NCBI RefSeq assembly: GCF_019929345.1
Contig: NZ_JAHZPJ010000002.1
Coordinates: 62,001 to 126,000 of the forward strand
Length of the DNA: 64,000 nt
Direction: 5' to 3'
Source: Streptococcus oralis
Lineage (GTDB): Bacteria > Bacillota > Bacilli > Lactobacillales > Streptococcaceae
The position numbers were made by a program, and so were the translations under genes. Below the pieces are notes generated by a model, which was not told the DNA's origin, made no database searches, and was given only the letters and a program-made list of their open reading frames with translations. Within the stretch, counting starts at the first letter, position 1. Each line of letters opens with the position of its first letter. Shown in pieces: positions 19,487-29,923 of the stretch.

Positions 19487-20416
19487 CTAAAATAAAGAAA
19501 TTAATTTATTAATCTGTTTGCCATTAAATCTAGCTTGCGCGAAAATTTCTTTAAAAATTTCTTTTACCTCGTCCCCTTCCTTTTTCTTCCAATCCCCATG
19601 AAATTTATTTTCAATTCGGTAACTTCTTTGAATAATCACTTTTACATGATTAAGTAAAAATTCTTTTGCTAATTTATGTTCATTTTCTTGAAGGAGATGT
19701 AAGTAATAACAACTTAATGAAACAACATAGTCTTTTTTGAGACTTGGAACAATATTTTTTATGGTTAAACTATCCTTGTCAAAACAATCTTCAAAATAGT
19801 AATCTGTGATGAATTTGTTTAGATCTTCTCCCCAGTTTTCTTTAATCCAATTTCTCCATTTTTGATTAGCACCAGATGTATGACAGTCAATTATCGTCTT
19901 CATTTTCCAAAGCCAGTTGTCTGCTCCATCACTTCCAGGGAGGAAACTTTCCACCACTGGCATCATATTTCCACACCAATAGTAAACAATAGCAAAAGCT
20001 TTAAAATAAGGTTCCAAATCATGTGGTATTTCTAAATCACCTTTTAATATCCCGTCTTTTATTTCTTTACCACCTTTCAAGCTAGGTTCAACATTGGTAA
20101 TTTTTTTATACGGAACAGTGATTGAAGTAAGAATGTCAGCCGTAAGTGCAATACCTTTCGATTTATTGACAAGCAAATGAGCTCCCTTATATCCTGATTT
20201 TGATTTTTCTTTGTATGCTTCAATATCTTTATTATTCTTTAATTTATTATATTTATCAACTGAGTTTTGAAACTTAATAATCTTCCAATCATCTTCCTCA
20301 TAAAAAGGATACTTCTTATAAAAATCCATTGCCTTTTTACGTACTTCAAATTCACAATTGACATTATCACTATCTGTAATATCTACTTTATTAATAAACT
20401 CATTTACTTGTATCAT
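19487..20416 (-). CDS. Uncharacterised AT-rich accessory protein, 309 aa
   Basis: I do not recognise the family. It is a soluble, lysine- and aromatic-rich protein without signal peptide or membrane span. Visible landmarks are VYYWCGNMMPVVESFLPG (about 149-166) and DNWLWKMKTIIDCHTSG (about 170-186), then a helical C-terminus. A GGAGG site 7 nt before the ATG supports the start. Base composition is clearly more AT-rich than the core genes. It stands alone at the edge of the accessory block downstream of rlmCD, with no hallmarks of a known defence or toxin family that I can name. Confidence 0.6.
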   Translation of the reverse strand: MIQVNEFINKVDITDSDNVNCEFEVRKKAMDFYKKYPFYEEDDWKIIKFQNSVDKYNKLKNNKDIEAYKEKSKSGYKGAHLLVNKSKGIALTADILTSITVPYKKITNVEPSLKGGKEIKDGILKGDLEIPHDLEPYFKAFAIVYYWCGNMMPVVESFLPGSDGADNWLWKMKTIIDCHTSGANQKWRNWIKENWGEDLNKFITDYYFEDCFDKDSLTIKNIVPSLKKDYVVSLSCYYLHLLQENEHKLAKEFLLNHVKVIIQRSYRIENKFHGDWKKKEGDEVKEIFKEIFAQARFNGKQINKLISLF

Positions 20417-20635
20417 AAAATATCCTCCATATTTTTTAATTATATAAATCCGTTTAAAAAGACAAATAGATGTGTGTAAATCTACACTAGCTCACTATTT
20501 ACTCCGTCTTCAAAAAATATCCTTGACTTGCTTAAAATCGCTTAAAATGATTATCGCTTACTTTAAAGTTAAAGGCTGCTTTAATTAAGCTAAGTCAACA
20601 GCAGTCAAATCAAAAATATCAAAATCAGGTCACTT

Positions 20636-21262
20636 CTATTGAACTACCTCGCCATACTCGTTTATTTTATCAGCATATTCAGTCAAAAGATTTTTTGAAT
20701 AAATTTTTTCATTACTTGAATTTCTAACTTCTTTCCAAAGAATGGAAGCTACTTTTAGTTTATTCGAGTAGTTGCGACTATTTTCGTCTGCACAGAAGTC
20801 CTTTAAAAATTGGTTCCATTGACAAACTGAATGATCATACTTGGCATAATCTGAATCTCCATAATAAACTTTTAGCATATCTTGGATTGTAAAACTCAAA
20901 TCATGTTCTCTTTTGACTTTTCTCCAAGCAGTGGCCATATCAGCAGTAAATTTAAAGGGCGAAACACCTGTTAAAGTTGAGAAATATTCTCTAAAGTGTG
21001 CATTAAAGGAAAATCCACATTCAAGTAAGGGCGTATCTAAGGTAACGACTTCTACTTGTTTCTTTTTTCTTTTTACTGATGATTTTTTAATCAAATTCCC
21101 CTTAAAGTACTGCTCAATAATATCATTGAGTTCTTGTTTTGTACCTCTATATTCAAGCCCTAATGACTTGCATATCTGTGAAAGTTCATCACGATACCAG
21201 TAATATTTATTAAATTCATCAAAGGATGTGATTTTTTCAAACATAGGTCTGCTTTCTATCAA
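20636..21262 (-). CDS. SAP-like / DUF6434-like domain protein, TTG start
   Basis: 208 residues if translation begins at the TTG at 21262, which has a perfect AGGAGG Shine-Dalgarno 7 nt upstream; an in-frame ATG at 21244 has none. The N-terminal part (about 20-55, YRDELSQICKSLGLEYRGTK) looks like a SAP-type helix-turn-helix. A basic linker (KKSSVKRKKKQ, about 58-68) and a larger helical domain (about 75-205) containing SFNAHFREYFSTLTG follow. SAP-type proteins often bind nucleic acid, but no function is established. It is the last gene before the first rlmCD-tail repeat. Confidence 0.6.
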   Translation of the reverse strand: MIESRPMFEKITSFDEFNKYYWYRDELSQICKSLGLEYRGTKQELNDIIEQYFKGNLIKKSSVKRKKKQVEVVTLDTPLLECGFSFNAHFREYFSTLTGVSPFKFTADMATAWRKVKREHDLSFTIQDMLKVYYGDSDYAKYDHSVCQWNQFLKDFCADENSRNYSNKLKVASILWKEVRNSSNEKIYSKNLLTEYADKINEYGEVVQ

Positions 21263-21335
21263 TATTTCACCTCCTAAAAAACAGTTTAGGTTTTCATCTC
21301 AAAATAATGGAATTTTGGCTTCTTTATTTTGAGGA

Positions 21336-21393
21336 TTAGCAACATTTCACTAACAAACTCACACACTCAGCGGTTCGGACTTACCGTATCATC
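21336..21393 (-). repeat. rlmCD-3'-end-like tail repeat, copy A
   Basis: 58 nt block beginning GATGATACGGTAAGTCCG on the minus strand and ending in a frame that reads [14 protein letters not shown], matching the RlmCD C-terminus [10 protein letters not shown]. The 12 nt TAATCCTCAAAA after the rlmCD frame also occur here. Shared with copies B and C. Confidence 0.8.
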
Positions 21394-21484
21394 AGTGAGA
21401 AACAAAGTCTTTTCCATCTTCTAAAGAATCAAATACGACAAAATCTTTAGAATAATCATTTTGGCACAATTCCATTATATACAT
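21392..21484 (-). pseudogene. Truncated small gene start joined to tail repeat A
   Basis: A 30-codon open frame beginning MYIMELCQNDYSKDFVVFDS, with a GGGAG ribosome site 8 nt upstream, runs straight into the tail repeat and stops. The residue pattern looks like the N-terminus of a normal small cytoplasmic protein, so this is likely a decapitated gene. Family not recognised. Confidence 0.6.
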
Positions 21485-21596
21485 CTTTCATTCTCCCAAT
21501 ATTTGAAAAACTAACCGATATTTTAAGTAACTTACAATCAAATTATCTAGCCTTAATATATGCATTTATCATATAACGAAGATAATTAAGTGTTGT

Positions 21597-22007
21597 TTAT
21601 CCAGGATCGACATCTATAGAAGTTATTTTGTAACCATCATTATTGTATAAAAATTCTAATTGTAGGGTTAAATCTACTAATTCAGAATCGGAGGTCATCT
21701 CATATTCAACAACAAAGCCAGTTTGATCATTAAATTCATAAACTTGTAGTTGGGAGTACTCATAATTCGGATGGAAATTACAATCTACACCATATTCATC
21801 AATTTTATCAAAATCATTTAATTGTAATGAATCGTCAATATATTCAAGTAACTCTCTTACATCATCAACTTCTGAACCATCAACACAATCCAAAATATCT
21901 CTATAATTATTTAGATGAATTGCTCTTAAAATCTTTTTAAGTACTTCAATTACTTTTTCTTCATCTTGGTAGTTTTCTTTGTACTCAAAATCATCGAATA
22001 TTCCCAT
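21597..22007 (-). CDS. Uncharacterised acidic protein, 136 aa (possible NTF2-like)
   Basis: Start chosen at the ATG at 22007, with GGAAG about 8 nt upstream; the longer frame to 22082 runs back into tail repeat B and is not credible. The product MGIFDDFEYKENYQDEEKV... is strongly acidic: helices in the first half, then an alternating strand pattern (YSQLQVYEFNDQTGFVVEYEM and VDLTLQLEFLYNNDGYKITS), suggesting a cystatin/NTF2-like alpha+beta fold. Acidic, small and solitary fits an immunity protein, but this is only a compositional argument. Confidence 0.55.
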   Translation of the reverse strand: MGIFDDFEYKENYQDEEKVIEVLKKILRAIHLNNYRDILDCVDGSEVDDVRELLEYIDDSLQLNDFDKIDEYGVDCNFHPNYEYSQLQVYEFNDQTGFVVEYEMTSDSELVDLTLQLEFLYNNDGYKITSIDVDPG

Positions 22008-22051
22008 GATAATACTTCCTTTTTTGTAATCAACTTTAAATCTTATAAATA

Positions 22052-22109
22052 TTAAAAATGTTTCACTAACAAACTCACACACTCAGTGGTTCGGACTTAC
22101 CGTATCATC
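22052..22109 (-). repeat. rlmCD-3'-end-like tail repeat, copy B
   Basis: 58 nt, identical to copy A over most of its length. In the rlmCD frame it reads [14 protein letters not shown]. It is fused upstream to a truncated DraG-like gene start. Confidence 0.8.
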
Positions 22110-22211
22110 CGTGAAAAAACAATCCTCACAAAATAAAGGAAAATCCTTCGTTTTGATGTTGTTACTTTCGTAAACTGAACCTGCAATGTCTCCAACAATT
22201 GCTCCTAGCAT
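22083..22211 (-). pseudogene. Truncated ADP-ribosylglycohydrolase (DraG-like) start, copy B
   Basis: 42 codons beginning MLGAIVGDIAGSVYE and reaching FFTDDTV, the conserved N-terminal metal-binding region of ADP-ribosylglycohydrolases. It then switches abruptly to SPNH-stop inside tail repeat B. The start has a good AGGAGGAAACGG leader. The remaining roughly 200 codons of the enzyme are absent. Nearly the same fragment occurs at 23022-23150. Confidence 0.8.
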
Positions 22212-22368
22212 CCGTTTCCTCCTTGTAAGATATTGGGAATTTGACCATCAACTATAGTTTTAAAATTATCTATTAACGAATTTTGTGTAATTTATAGGTA
22301 TTCATCTAATCAAATTATAATTAAAAAACTTTTTTGATTCCACTATGTACTACATCTTCATATTATAC

Positions 22369-22839
22369 CTAAAACGGAAGTACACCAGCCATCAGCCCTT
22401 GAGCAATAAAACATCTATTATTTTGAAAATCTGAAAAATAGGTTTCGCTTATAAAACTGTACAAGTTATCAACGGGTCTATTGTACCAATCCTTGTAAAC
22501 ATAGTCCATATTATATATCAATAAAGCTTGTCCATCTTGACTATAGCCCTTGAAAGTTATCGAAAATGCATCTCTATAACCAATAACTTTATCATTCTTA
22601 TTTGAATTGTTCCCCTTTCTATATTTCTCAAAATCAATAAGTCGCGTATATTTCATGAGTTTAGATAAGGCTTTTTCGGATAGTTTCTGACTATGTTCAA
22701 AAACGATCATTCCAGTATTCCCACACTCTTGGTAGGACAGTTCAGAGTTCATCAGATTACACTCAAAATAACCAAAAATTTCACAACCACAATGAATAAT
22801 AAATTCAATTTTAGAAAAATATTCCTTAGTCCATGTCAT
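22369..22839 (-). CDS. Uncharacterised accessory protein, 156 aa
   Basis: Family not recognised. It is a soluble, tyrosine- and phenylalanine-rich protein beginning MTWTKEYFSKIEFIIHCGCE, with mixed alpha/beta prediction and no signal peptide. A GGAGAG site 5 nt before the ATG supports the start. It lies alone between tail repeats B and C, the same position that other single genes occupy in this region, so it is best read as a cassette cargo gene. Confidence 0.55.
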   Translation of the reverse strand: MTWTKEYFSKIEFIIHCGCEIFGYFECNLMNSELSYQECGNTGMIVFEHSQKLSEKALSKLMKYTRLIDFEKYRKGNNSNKNDKVIGYRDAFSITFKGYSQDGQALLIYNMDYVYKDWYNRPVDNLYSFISETYFSDFQNNRCFIAQGLMAGVLPF

Positions 22840-22993
22840 CTTATCTCTCCATTCCTAAGTATGCTAGGAAAAATTGTTCAAAACTCACAAATCTACTCTT
22901 AGCCTATTTTAATTTCAGGCATAATACTAAAATATCTCTTACGGCAAAAGCCTTTGTTTCAATACTTTCTTAAGTTCTTTTGTTATAAGATTT

Positions 22994-23048
22994 TTACGCT
23001 TTTACCAGCAAAGCTACACACTCAGCGGTTCGGACTTACCGTATCATC
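22994..23048 (-). repeat. rlmCD-3'-end-like tail repeat, copy C
   Basis: 55 nt with the same 5' half as copies A and B. The 3' half is diverged but still reads ECVALLVKA-stop in the rlmCD frame, so it descends from a different rlmCD allele. Confidence 0.8.
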
Positions 23049-23150
23049 TGTAAAAAAGCAGTCTTTCCTAAATAAAGGAAAGTCCTTCGTTTTGATATTG
23101 TTCCATTCATAAACTGAACCTACAATGTCTCCAACTATTGCTCCTAGCAT
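23022..23150 (-). pseudogene. Truncated ADP-ribosylglycohydrolase (DraG-like) start, copy C
   Basis: 42 codons, MLGAIVGDIVGSVYE to FFTDDTV, then SPNR-stop within tail repeat C. It is closely related to the copy at 22083-22211 and preceded by the same AGGAGGAAACGG leader. Both the break point and the flanks are shared, so the two were made by duplication or by repeated integration of the same unit. Confidence 0.8.
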
Positions 23151-23161
23151 CCGTTTCCTCC

Positions 23162-23968
23162 TTATGGCATATCAGATTCGTTACACATTTCTAATGAGTC
23201 ACTCTTTAAAAATGGCACCACCAAATCAATCCACTCATAAGTTAGGTAAGCTGATAAATAGCCGTGGTTATAGCCCTTTGCTTCATACAAAATTGTATTT
23301 GAATGTAGCTGATGAAATAATTTCGCTGATTCTTTCACACAGTTCAATTCTTTTTCACCATAGATATACAGAACCTGAGCCTTGCTAGCAGAAATCATAT
23401 CTTTCAGCTTGTAACATCCCATATAGTTTTTGTAAATGGTCACCAATGTTTTGATAGGCGTCCTTGGCAAATCCTCCAAATAATAAGCTTTTATTTCCTC
23501 TGGAAAAGCCAGTTTAGGATAGAGTTTGTTCATCATGCTGAACTGAAGTTTGCAAGAGAATTTATTGAACATCAGTTTACCAAATAGAGACACTAGAAAG
23601 ATGCTGATTTTAGCTAACCTTGGTTGAGGAATACAGAGGCTTCCATCTATGATGGCCTTCTCAGCAATTTCACTGTCTAAAGACAAAAACTCCATGGCAA
23701 TTTGACCACCAAGTGAAACACCACCGATTGCAAACAATTTCCCACCACAGTTTGCTTTGATATAGTCTAGAATCTCCAAAGCAGAATCTTCAGTAGAAAC
23801 ATAATCAAGTTGATATTCCTCGCCGTGGCCATTCAAATTGGGTAGAATAATACGGTATTCTTTTGACAAGATTCGTGCTTGACGAAGATAATTCCACCAA
23901 GAACTGCCACCACCATGTATCAGTAAAATAGGAGGCAAATTCTTATCACCAAATTCATGGAATTTCAT
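23162..23968 (-). CDS. Alpha/beta-hydrolase
   Basis: 268 residues. The oxyanion region LLIHGGGSSWWNYLRQ (about 15-30), nucleophile elbow GGVSLGGQ (about 97-104, Ser100), a probable acid in YIYGEKELNCV (about 217) and His in GYNHGYL (about 244) make a complete hydrolase triad. No signal peptide. It lies between the remnant rlmCD tail at 24013 and tail repeat C, so it is part of the accessory block downstream of rlmCD. Substrate unknown. Confidence 0.78.
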   Translation of the reverse strand: MKFHEFGDKNLPPILLIHGGGSSWWNYLRQARILSKEYRIILPNLNGHGEEYQLDYVSTEDSALEILDYIKANCGGKLFAIGGVSLGGQIAMEFLSLDSEIAEKAIIDGSLCIPQPRLAKISIFLVSLFGKLMFNKFSCKLQFSMMNKLYPKLAFPEEIKAYYLEDLPRTPIKTLVTIYKNYMGCYKLKDMISASKAQVLYIYGEKELNCVKESAKLFHQLHSNTILYEAKGYNHGYLSAYLTYEWIDLVVPFLKSDSLEMCNESDMP

Positions 23969-24012
23969 GTTTAAACTCCTTACTGTAGGACTTTCACTAG
24001 CTACACCCTTGT

Positions 24013-24063
24013 TTAATCAGCTCGTACAAGCAGTGACACCGCCTCCGCATGATGCGTATGTGG
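24013..24063 (-). pseudogene. Displaced 3'-end remnant of an rlmCD gene
   Basis: In the minus strand the frame PHTHHAEAVSLLVRAD-stop occurs 33 nt after the rlmCD stop. It matches the last 16 residues of the intact protein ([15 protein letters not shown]) with substitutions. It looks like the original 3' end, displaced when another element supplied a new one. Confidence 0.75.
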
Positions 24064-24095
24064 GACTCAAAAGGTTTGGGTGAATCTTTTGAGGA

Positions 24096-25466
<1,371 letters not shown>

Positions 25467-25478
25467 CTATCAGCCGAC

Positions 25479-25510
25479 AAAAAAAGACGGCAACATTTCT
25501 GTTACCATCT
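25479..25510 (-). terminator. Terminator upstream of rlmCD
   Basis: GATGGTAACA/TGTTGCCGTC stem followed by TTTTTTT on the minus strand; it ends the DUF1002 transcript. Confidence 0.75.
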
Positions 25511-25528
25511 ATTATATCATGAAATGAC

Positions 25529-26503
25529 CTAAGCACCAAAACTCTTGAAGAAATTGACAATGGCTTGCCAAAGAGAGCTAAAGAAGTTGCCCCCCTCTTC
25601 TAGCGCTTTATTAGCATCAAAGTTGAGATTGATATTTTTAAAACTATCTCCAGCTTGGGAAACAATGCTTTCCTTGAGGTCATTTAGGGTTTTAGTGAAA
25701 TCAGCATTGTTCAAAATGTCACTCTTTGAGAGGTTGAGTGCAAAATTGATGATGATATTGACCTGGTTTCCTGTTATAACCTGATCGAGTTTGTAGTTTT
25801 TTAGTGTGTCTTCTACAATTTTGCGGACATCTTCTTCTGTCAGATTGCCTTTGGCTTCTTTTGCCTTTGCGATTCCTGCCTTGATATCTGCCAAAGCGAC
25901 ATTGAGTTTATTGGCATCGTAACCTGACTTGTCCTTGTTTTCAGCATTAATATCGGATAAGGCTTTTAGTTCCTCTTGAGCCAAGTCTTTATTGGCTTGC
26001 GGTACTTTGGCACCATTGGCCTCTAACGAGTAGTAAATCCCTGCTAGGGCGCTCTCTCCTGTAACTGGAATGGGTGCTGCAACTGTGATTTTTGCATGCT
26101 CCACTCCCAGCGTCACCGCTGCGTTACGGTACATATCCTGCGTCACCTTGGTGATATTTTCAGGCGTTTCAATCTTGACTTCTAGAGGTGACTTGTCACC
26201 TAGCTTTTGAATCTTGGCTGATGAATAGAGCTGTAGACTAGCGTCATTAGCCACATTCATAATTTTCGAATAGACATCAGGTGTCATAGTTTTGATATCT
26301 TTAGTGTCTTTTGATGCGTCATAGCCAAGTTTGCTAAGAGTTTGGTTTATCTGGTCTTCAGATAGAGAAGAACCTAGAACATATTCTGGTTGTACATAGG
26401 TTTCATCGATTACTTTTTGAACATCGGTTGCTGCGTGGACACTCGTCATAGCTGTTACGGCCCACAGTACTGCAGCGCTTGTTAGAAAGAATTTCTTTCT
26501 CAT
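25529..26503 (-). CDS. Secreted DUF1002 protein
   Basis: 324 residues with a classical signal peptide (MRKKFFLTSAAVLWAVTAMTSVHA, cleavage after VHA at about residue 24). The mature part matches the DUF1002 layout: ITVAAPIPVTGESALAG (about 140-156) and a C-terminal region containing NQVNIIINFALNLSKSD. It ends in the hydrophobic segment FSSLWQAIVNFFKSFGA. Role unknown; the family is exported in streptococci and bacilli. It has its own terminator. Confidence 0.82.
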   Translation of the reverse strand: MRKKFFLTSAAVLWAVTAMTSVHAATDVQKVIDETYVQPEYVLGSSLSEDQINQTLSKLGYDASKDTKDIKTMTPDVYSKIMNVANDASLQLYSSAKIQKLGDKSPLEVKIETPENITKVTQDMYRNAAVTLGVEHAKITVAAPIPVTGESALAGIYYSLEANGAKVPQANKDLAQEELKALSDINAENKDKSGYDANKLNVALADIKAGIAKAKEAKGNLTEEDVRKIVEDTLKNYKLDQVITGNQVNIIINFALNLSKSDILNNADFTKTLNDLKESIVSQAGDSFKNINLNFDANKALEEGGNFFSSLWQAIVNFFKSFGA

Positions 26504-26564
26504 GGGATATTCCCTCCTTTACCTTTCTAGGTTAATAAAACAATCTTAAAGAAAACTTATAGTG

Positions 26565-26593
26565 AAAAAACACCTGGTCAAACCAGATGTTTA
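26565..26593 (-). terminator. Terminator overlapping the lysozyme-like gene stop
   Basis: AACATCTGGT/ACCAGGTGTT hairpin followed by TTTTTT on the minus strand; its 5' arm overlaps the stop codon at 26591. Confidence 0.75.
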
Positions 26594-27193
26594 AAAGAAA
26601 TTAAAGAATTTCATGATATAGAGATTAAAGCGAACCTGTCTCGAGTAGTAATAATTTCCACCGTTTTCATAGAGTTCAGCTCCGTGAAAGATTGAAATAG
26701 GGTTGATATAGGTATAGGTCTTCCCTGTAGTATTACCAAGGATTGGAGCGACCGTTTCTCGGGAGTAACGCTTGGCTAGGGCCAGAGTATTTTCCTTGCC
26801 ATTCTGAGCGATAAAGTCGATATAGGCAGGTCCAAAATTATAGGCTTGAACAGCGGTCCAGACATCTACTCCTTTGCTCTGTGCCAAATAGAGATTATCT
26901 GTTAGTGTCTGAACCCCTTGGCGAATACTAGAGGCATCGTCTTTGATGGTATTGGTAGCGCCACTAGCAGACTCACTAGACTGCATGACATCCCGCTCTT
27001 TTCCCTTCGTTTCGGTATAAATCATGGCGAGCACCAACTCTTCATTGGCTGGGGTATCTCTTTCACTGAGGATTTCTCGAACCATGGGTTGGTAGGTCAT
27101 GACTTGTTTAACATCCTGATGGATATGATAAGCTTTGTATCCTGCGAAAAGGAAGACTGCTAGCACAAGCACTCTTCTTATAAATTTAAACAT
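26591..27193 (-). CDS. Membrane-anchored lysozyme-like protein (Pmp23 type)
   Basis: 200 residues. An N-terminal anchor (about 5-21) precedes a lysozyme-like domain of the CwlT/Pmp23 group: catalytic Glu in [11 protein letters not shown] (about 56-66), then SESASG and [13 protein letters not shown] (about 114-126). It probably remodels peptidoglycan at the septum, as described for pneumococcal Pmp23 (family knowledge). Its start overlaps the upstream gene stop by 1 nt, so it is co-translated with the nucleoid-associated protein. Confidence 0.82.
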   Translation of the reverse strand: MFKFIRRVLVLAVFLFAGYKAYHIHQDVKQVMTYQPMVREILSERDTPANEELVLAMIYTETKGKERDVMQSSESASGATNTIKDDASSIRQGVQTLTDNLYLAQSKGVDVWTAVQAYNFGPAYIDFIAQNGKENTLALAKRYSRETVAPILGNTTGKTYTYINPISIFHGAELYENGGNYYYSRQVRFNLYIMKFFNFF

Positions 27194-28167
27194 TATTTAC
27201 TTTGAATATCCTCGATATTTTTGATTAAGATAGAATAGGTTCCATTGTCATTTTGGATAAACTCGACCGACTCCGCATCTTGATAGACGTTATTGGGAAC
27301 GATGAGCTCAATTCCATTTGACAAGGAGAGTTTTTGGTTTTCAAATTTCTTTAATTGGCGACTGGCATCAATTTCATCAAACTGGACTGGTTCTGGTACG
27401 GCTTCCTTGACTTGGTCGATAAAGCTCAAACGAGCTGTCAGATTGTTGTCAAAAAGGTCATTAGCCAATTTTTCAGGTGACAATTCATTACTTTCTTCAA
27501 GATTGTTGAAAATCGCTGATTTGACCTTGGATTGAAATTGAAAATCATCTGTGTTAAAGGACTCTGCAATTCTCTGGGCCGTTTTTTCCAGTTCCTTGAT
27601 GGATTTTTTTGGCGAAATCTTAGGGGCAACGCTTAAGAGATTTTCTGAAAAATAGTTTAAAAAAGTCCCATTGTACTTGATGCGTTTTTCGATGAGGTGG
27701 TACTTGCGACTTTGAAGATTGACCACCAAAGCCTCATCAGCTCCCGTTCCAAATCCAGGAAGGTTATTCTGAGTTAGCTTGATTGGATTGTCAACTTCTC
27801 CTCCGAGGTGAGTCAAGGTCTCACGCAGGGCAATTCGCAAGAAAGCAAAATGTTCAACGCCTTCTTTAGAAAACTGAACAAAAACCAAGTCATTGGTCTT
27901 GAGATTTTCAGAAATGCTGAACTCCTCTTTCCAGAGATTAGCCAGTGTTACTGATGTCTCCAACAAATCATCCCTGATGTGATTGAAGAAGGGATTTTCT
28001 TCTTCGAAAATCCCAGTCTTAGCTTCATCTGAATACACACGTTCGATTTTTTTGCGTAGGTATTCCTCGATTTTTGGAGTGATATTGAGAAATTTATCCG
28101 CTAGAAACAACTCAGTATCGTCTGGGCTGAACTGATGGATAATAGCTTTCTTAATATAAATGTCCAT
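27193..28167 (-). CDS. Nucleoid-associated protein (NdpA/YejK family)
   Basis: 324 residues from the ATG at 28167. This start ([15 protein letters not shown]) matches the family N-terminus better than the longer frame, which would overlap glyA. The body carries the [24 protein letters not shown] core and ends with a beta-rich domain ([16 protein letters not shown]). It lies 7 nt after glyA and overlaps the lysozyme-like gene by 1 nt. DNA binding is family knowledge. Confidence 0.82.
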   Translation of the reverse strand: MDIYIKKAIIHQFSPDDTELFLADKFLNITPKIEEYLRKKIERVYSDEAKTGIFEEENPFFNHIRDDLLETSVTLANLWKEEFSISENLKTNDLVFVQFSKEGVEHFAFLRIALRETLTHLGGEVDNPIKLTQNNLPGFGTGADEALVVNLQSRKYHLIEKRIKYNGTFLNYFSENLLSVAPKISPKKSIKELEKTAQRIAESFNTDDFQFQSKVKSAIFNNLEESNELSPEKLANDLFDNNLTARLSFIDQVKEAVPEPVQFDEIDASRQLKKFENQKLSLSNGIELIVPNNVYQDAESVEFIQNDNGTYSILIKNIEDIQSK

Positions 28168-28174
28168 AAAAGTA

Positions 28175-29431
28175 TTAGTCCTCGTATAGTGGGAAGGCAT
28201 CTGTCAACGCTTTGACTTCACTTCTCACTTCTTCTAAGACAGCTTCATTTTCTGCATTTTTAAGAGTTTTAATGATGAGTTCAGCCACTTTACGGCTTTC
28301 TTCCTCACCAAATCCACGTGCAGTGATGGCTGCAGATCCTATACGAATCCCACTTGTCTTGAATGGTGACAAGGTTTCGTATGGGATTGAGTTTTTATTT
28401 AGGGTAATATTAACTTCATCTAGCAAGTTTTGAGCAACTTTTCCGTTTTCTACAACCTTAGTCACATCCACTAGGAAGAGGTGGTTTTCAGTTCCACCAG
28501 AAATGATACGGAAATCAGGGTCTTGCAAGAAGACTTCAACCATAGCCTTGCTGTTTTTGATGACATTAGCAGCATATTCCTTGAAGGCTGGGTCCAAAAC
28601 TTCTTTGAAGGAAACCGCCTTAGCCGCCACAACATGCTCCAAAGGACCACCCTGAATACCAGGGAAAATAGCTGAGTTGATTTTCTTAGCTAGGTCCTCA
28701 TCATTTGTCAAAATCAAACCACCACGCGGTCCACGAAGAGTTTTGTGGGTCGTTGTTGTAGTGATATGAGCGTATGGTACTGGGCTTGGATGAAGTCCAG
28801 CTGCAACCAAACCAGCGATATGGGCCATATCGACCATGAGCTTAGCACCAACGGCATCTGCGATTTCACGGAATTTTGAGAAATCGATAATTTGAGAATA
28901 TGCTGAAGCACCAGCTACAATTAGTTTTGGTTTTACTTCTTGCGCTTGTTTCAAGATAGCATCAAAGTCCAAGAGTTCCGTTTCAGGATCCACACTGTAA
29001 GAAACAAAGTTATAAGTTTGACCTGAGAAGCTAACTGGAGCTCCGTGGGTCAAGTGTCCACCTGCTGCCAAATCCATCCCCATAACGGTATCACCTGGCT
29101 CAATCAAGGCCATGTAAGCCGCACAGTTGGCTTGGCTTCCTGAGTGAGGTTGGACATTGGCGAATTTAGCACCGAAAATTTCTTTTGCACGTTCAATAGC
29201 TAGAGTTTCTACCACGTCTACCACATCAGTTCCACCATAATAACGGCGTCCTGGGTAACCCTCGGCATATTTGTTTGTCAAGATAGACCCTTGAGCTGCC
29301 ATAACTGCCTTGGAAACCACGTTTTCCGAAGCAATCAACTCAATGTTGTTTTGTTGGCGTTCTTCTTCTTTGGCAATAGCATTCCATAGATCAGCATCGT
29401 ATGCTTTAAAATCGTCTTTGTCAAAAATCAT
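28175..29431 (-). CDS. glyA: Serine hydroxymethyltransferase
   Basis: PLP enzyme that interconverts serine and glycine, feeding one-carbon units to folate. Length 418 residues. The PLP lysine is in [14 protein letters not shown] (about 225-238); [11 protein letters not shown] and [14 protein letters not shown] are conserved. It sits in the tdk-prfA-prmC-sua5-GNAT-glyA gene run found in pneumococcus. Confidence 0.96.
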   Translation of the reverse strand: MIFDKDDFKAYDADLWNAIAKEEERQQNNIELIASENVVSKAVMAAQGSILTNKYAEGYPGRRYYGGTDVVDVVETLAIERAKEIFGAKFANVQPHSGSQANCAAYMALIEPGDTVMGMDLAAGGHLTHGAPVSFSGQTYNFVSYSVDPETELLDFDAILKQAQEVKPKLIVAGASAYSQIIDFSKFREIADAVGAKLMVDMAHIAGLVAAGLHPSPVPYAHITTTTTHKTLRGPRGGLILTNDEDLAKKINSAIFPGIQGGPLEHVVAAKAVSFKEVLDPAFKEYAANVIKNSKAMVEVFLQDPDFRIISGGTENHLFLVDVTKVVENGKVAQNLLDEVNITLNKNSIPYETLSPFKTSGIRIGSAAITARGFGEEESRKVAELIIKTLKNAENEAVLEEVRSEVKALTDAFPLYED

Positions 29432-29490
29432 AGGTCTTCTCCTTTATAGTGTGACTGGTCCTTTAGTTTGTTTTTCAATAGGAAAATAAA

Positions 29491-29922
29491 CTAAAAGATG
29501 CGAATAAACCGTTTCTGCACTTTATCACAAGTATAACCAACTTTTTCATAAAATGCATGAGCTCCCAGACGATGATCAGCAGAGTTTAAGCGGATAAACC
29601 CATAACCCCGTCTTTTTGCTTCTTGATCCAACCCTTGCAGTAAGCTTTTACCGATACCTTTCCCTTGTGCTTGAGGTGAAACCGCTAAGCCTAAGATATT
29701 AAATCCTGCTTTGGAATAAAGGGATTCATAAACTTCAGCATGGACATATCCAAGTAGGACATGGCTGGCTGCATCCTCATAGCCAAGTAGGAAATGATGG
29801 GAATCCTGAGATAGTCTAGCTAGTTGACTAGCTGTGTCCTCTGGACTAAAAGAATAACCCAAAGCCTCTTGGTTAATCTCACATATAGCATTCACATCTG
29901 TTTCTTGCAAATCTCTTAGCAT
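29491..29922 (-). CDS. GNAT family N-acetyltransferase
   Basis: 143 residues from the ATG at 29922, which lies 1 nt after the sua5 stop (TGAGATG) with GAGGAATGAG as ribosome site. Acetyl-CoA motif A, LGLAVSPQAQGKGIGKSLLQ (about 83-102), is intact, and FYEKVGY marks the C-terminus. It resembles RimI-type acetyltransferases in size, but the target is not evident. Confidence 0.83.
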   Translation of the reverse strand: MLRDLQETDVNAICEINQEALGYSFSPEDTASQLARLSQDSHHFLLGYEDAASHVLLGYVHAEVYESLYSKAGFNILGLAVSPQAQGKGIGKSLLQGLDQEAKRRGYGFIRLNSADHRLGAHAFYEKVGYTCDKVQKRFIRIF

Positions 29923-29923
29923 C

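Larger units (their letters stand above)
21263..21596. other. Gene-poor stretch with recombination remnants
   Basis: About 330 nt without an intact gene. It contains tail repeat A (21336-21393) and a truncated small gene start (21392-21484); otherwise AT-rich spacer with no further recognisable feature. Confidence 0.6.

Noticed and set aside
22007..22082. Longer start for the 136-aa gene
   Set aside because: The extension (MCEFVSETFLIF...) is translated out of tail repeat B, and the ATG at 22007 has its own ribosome site.
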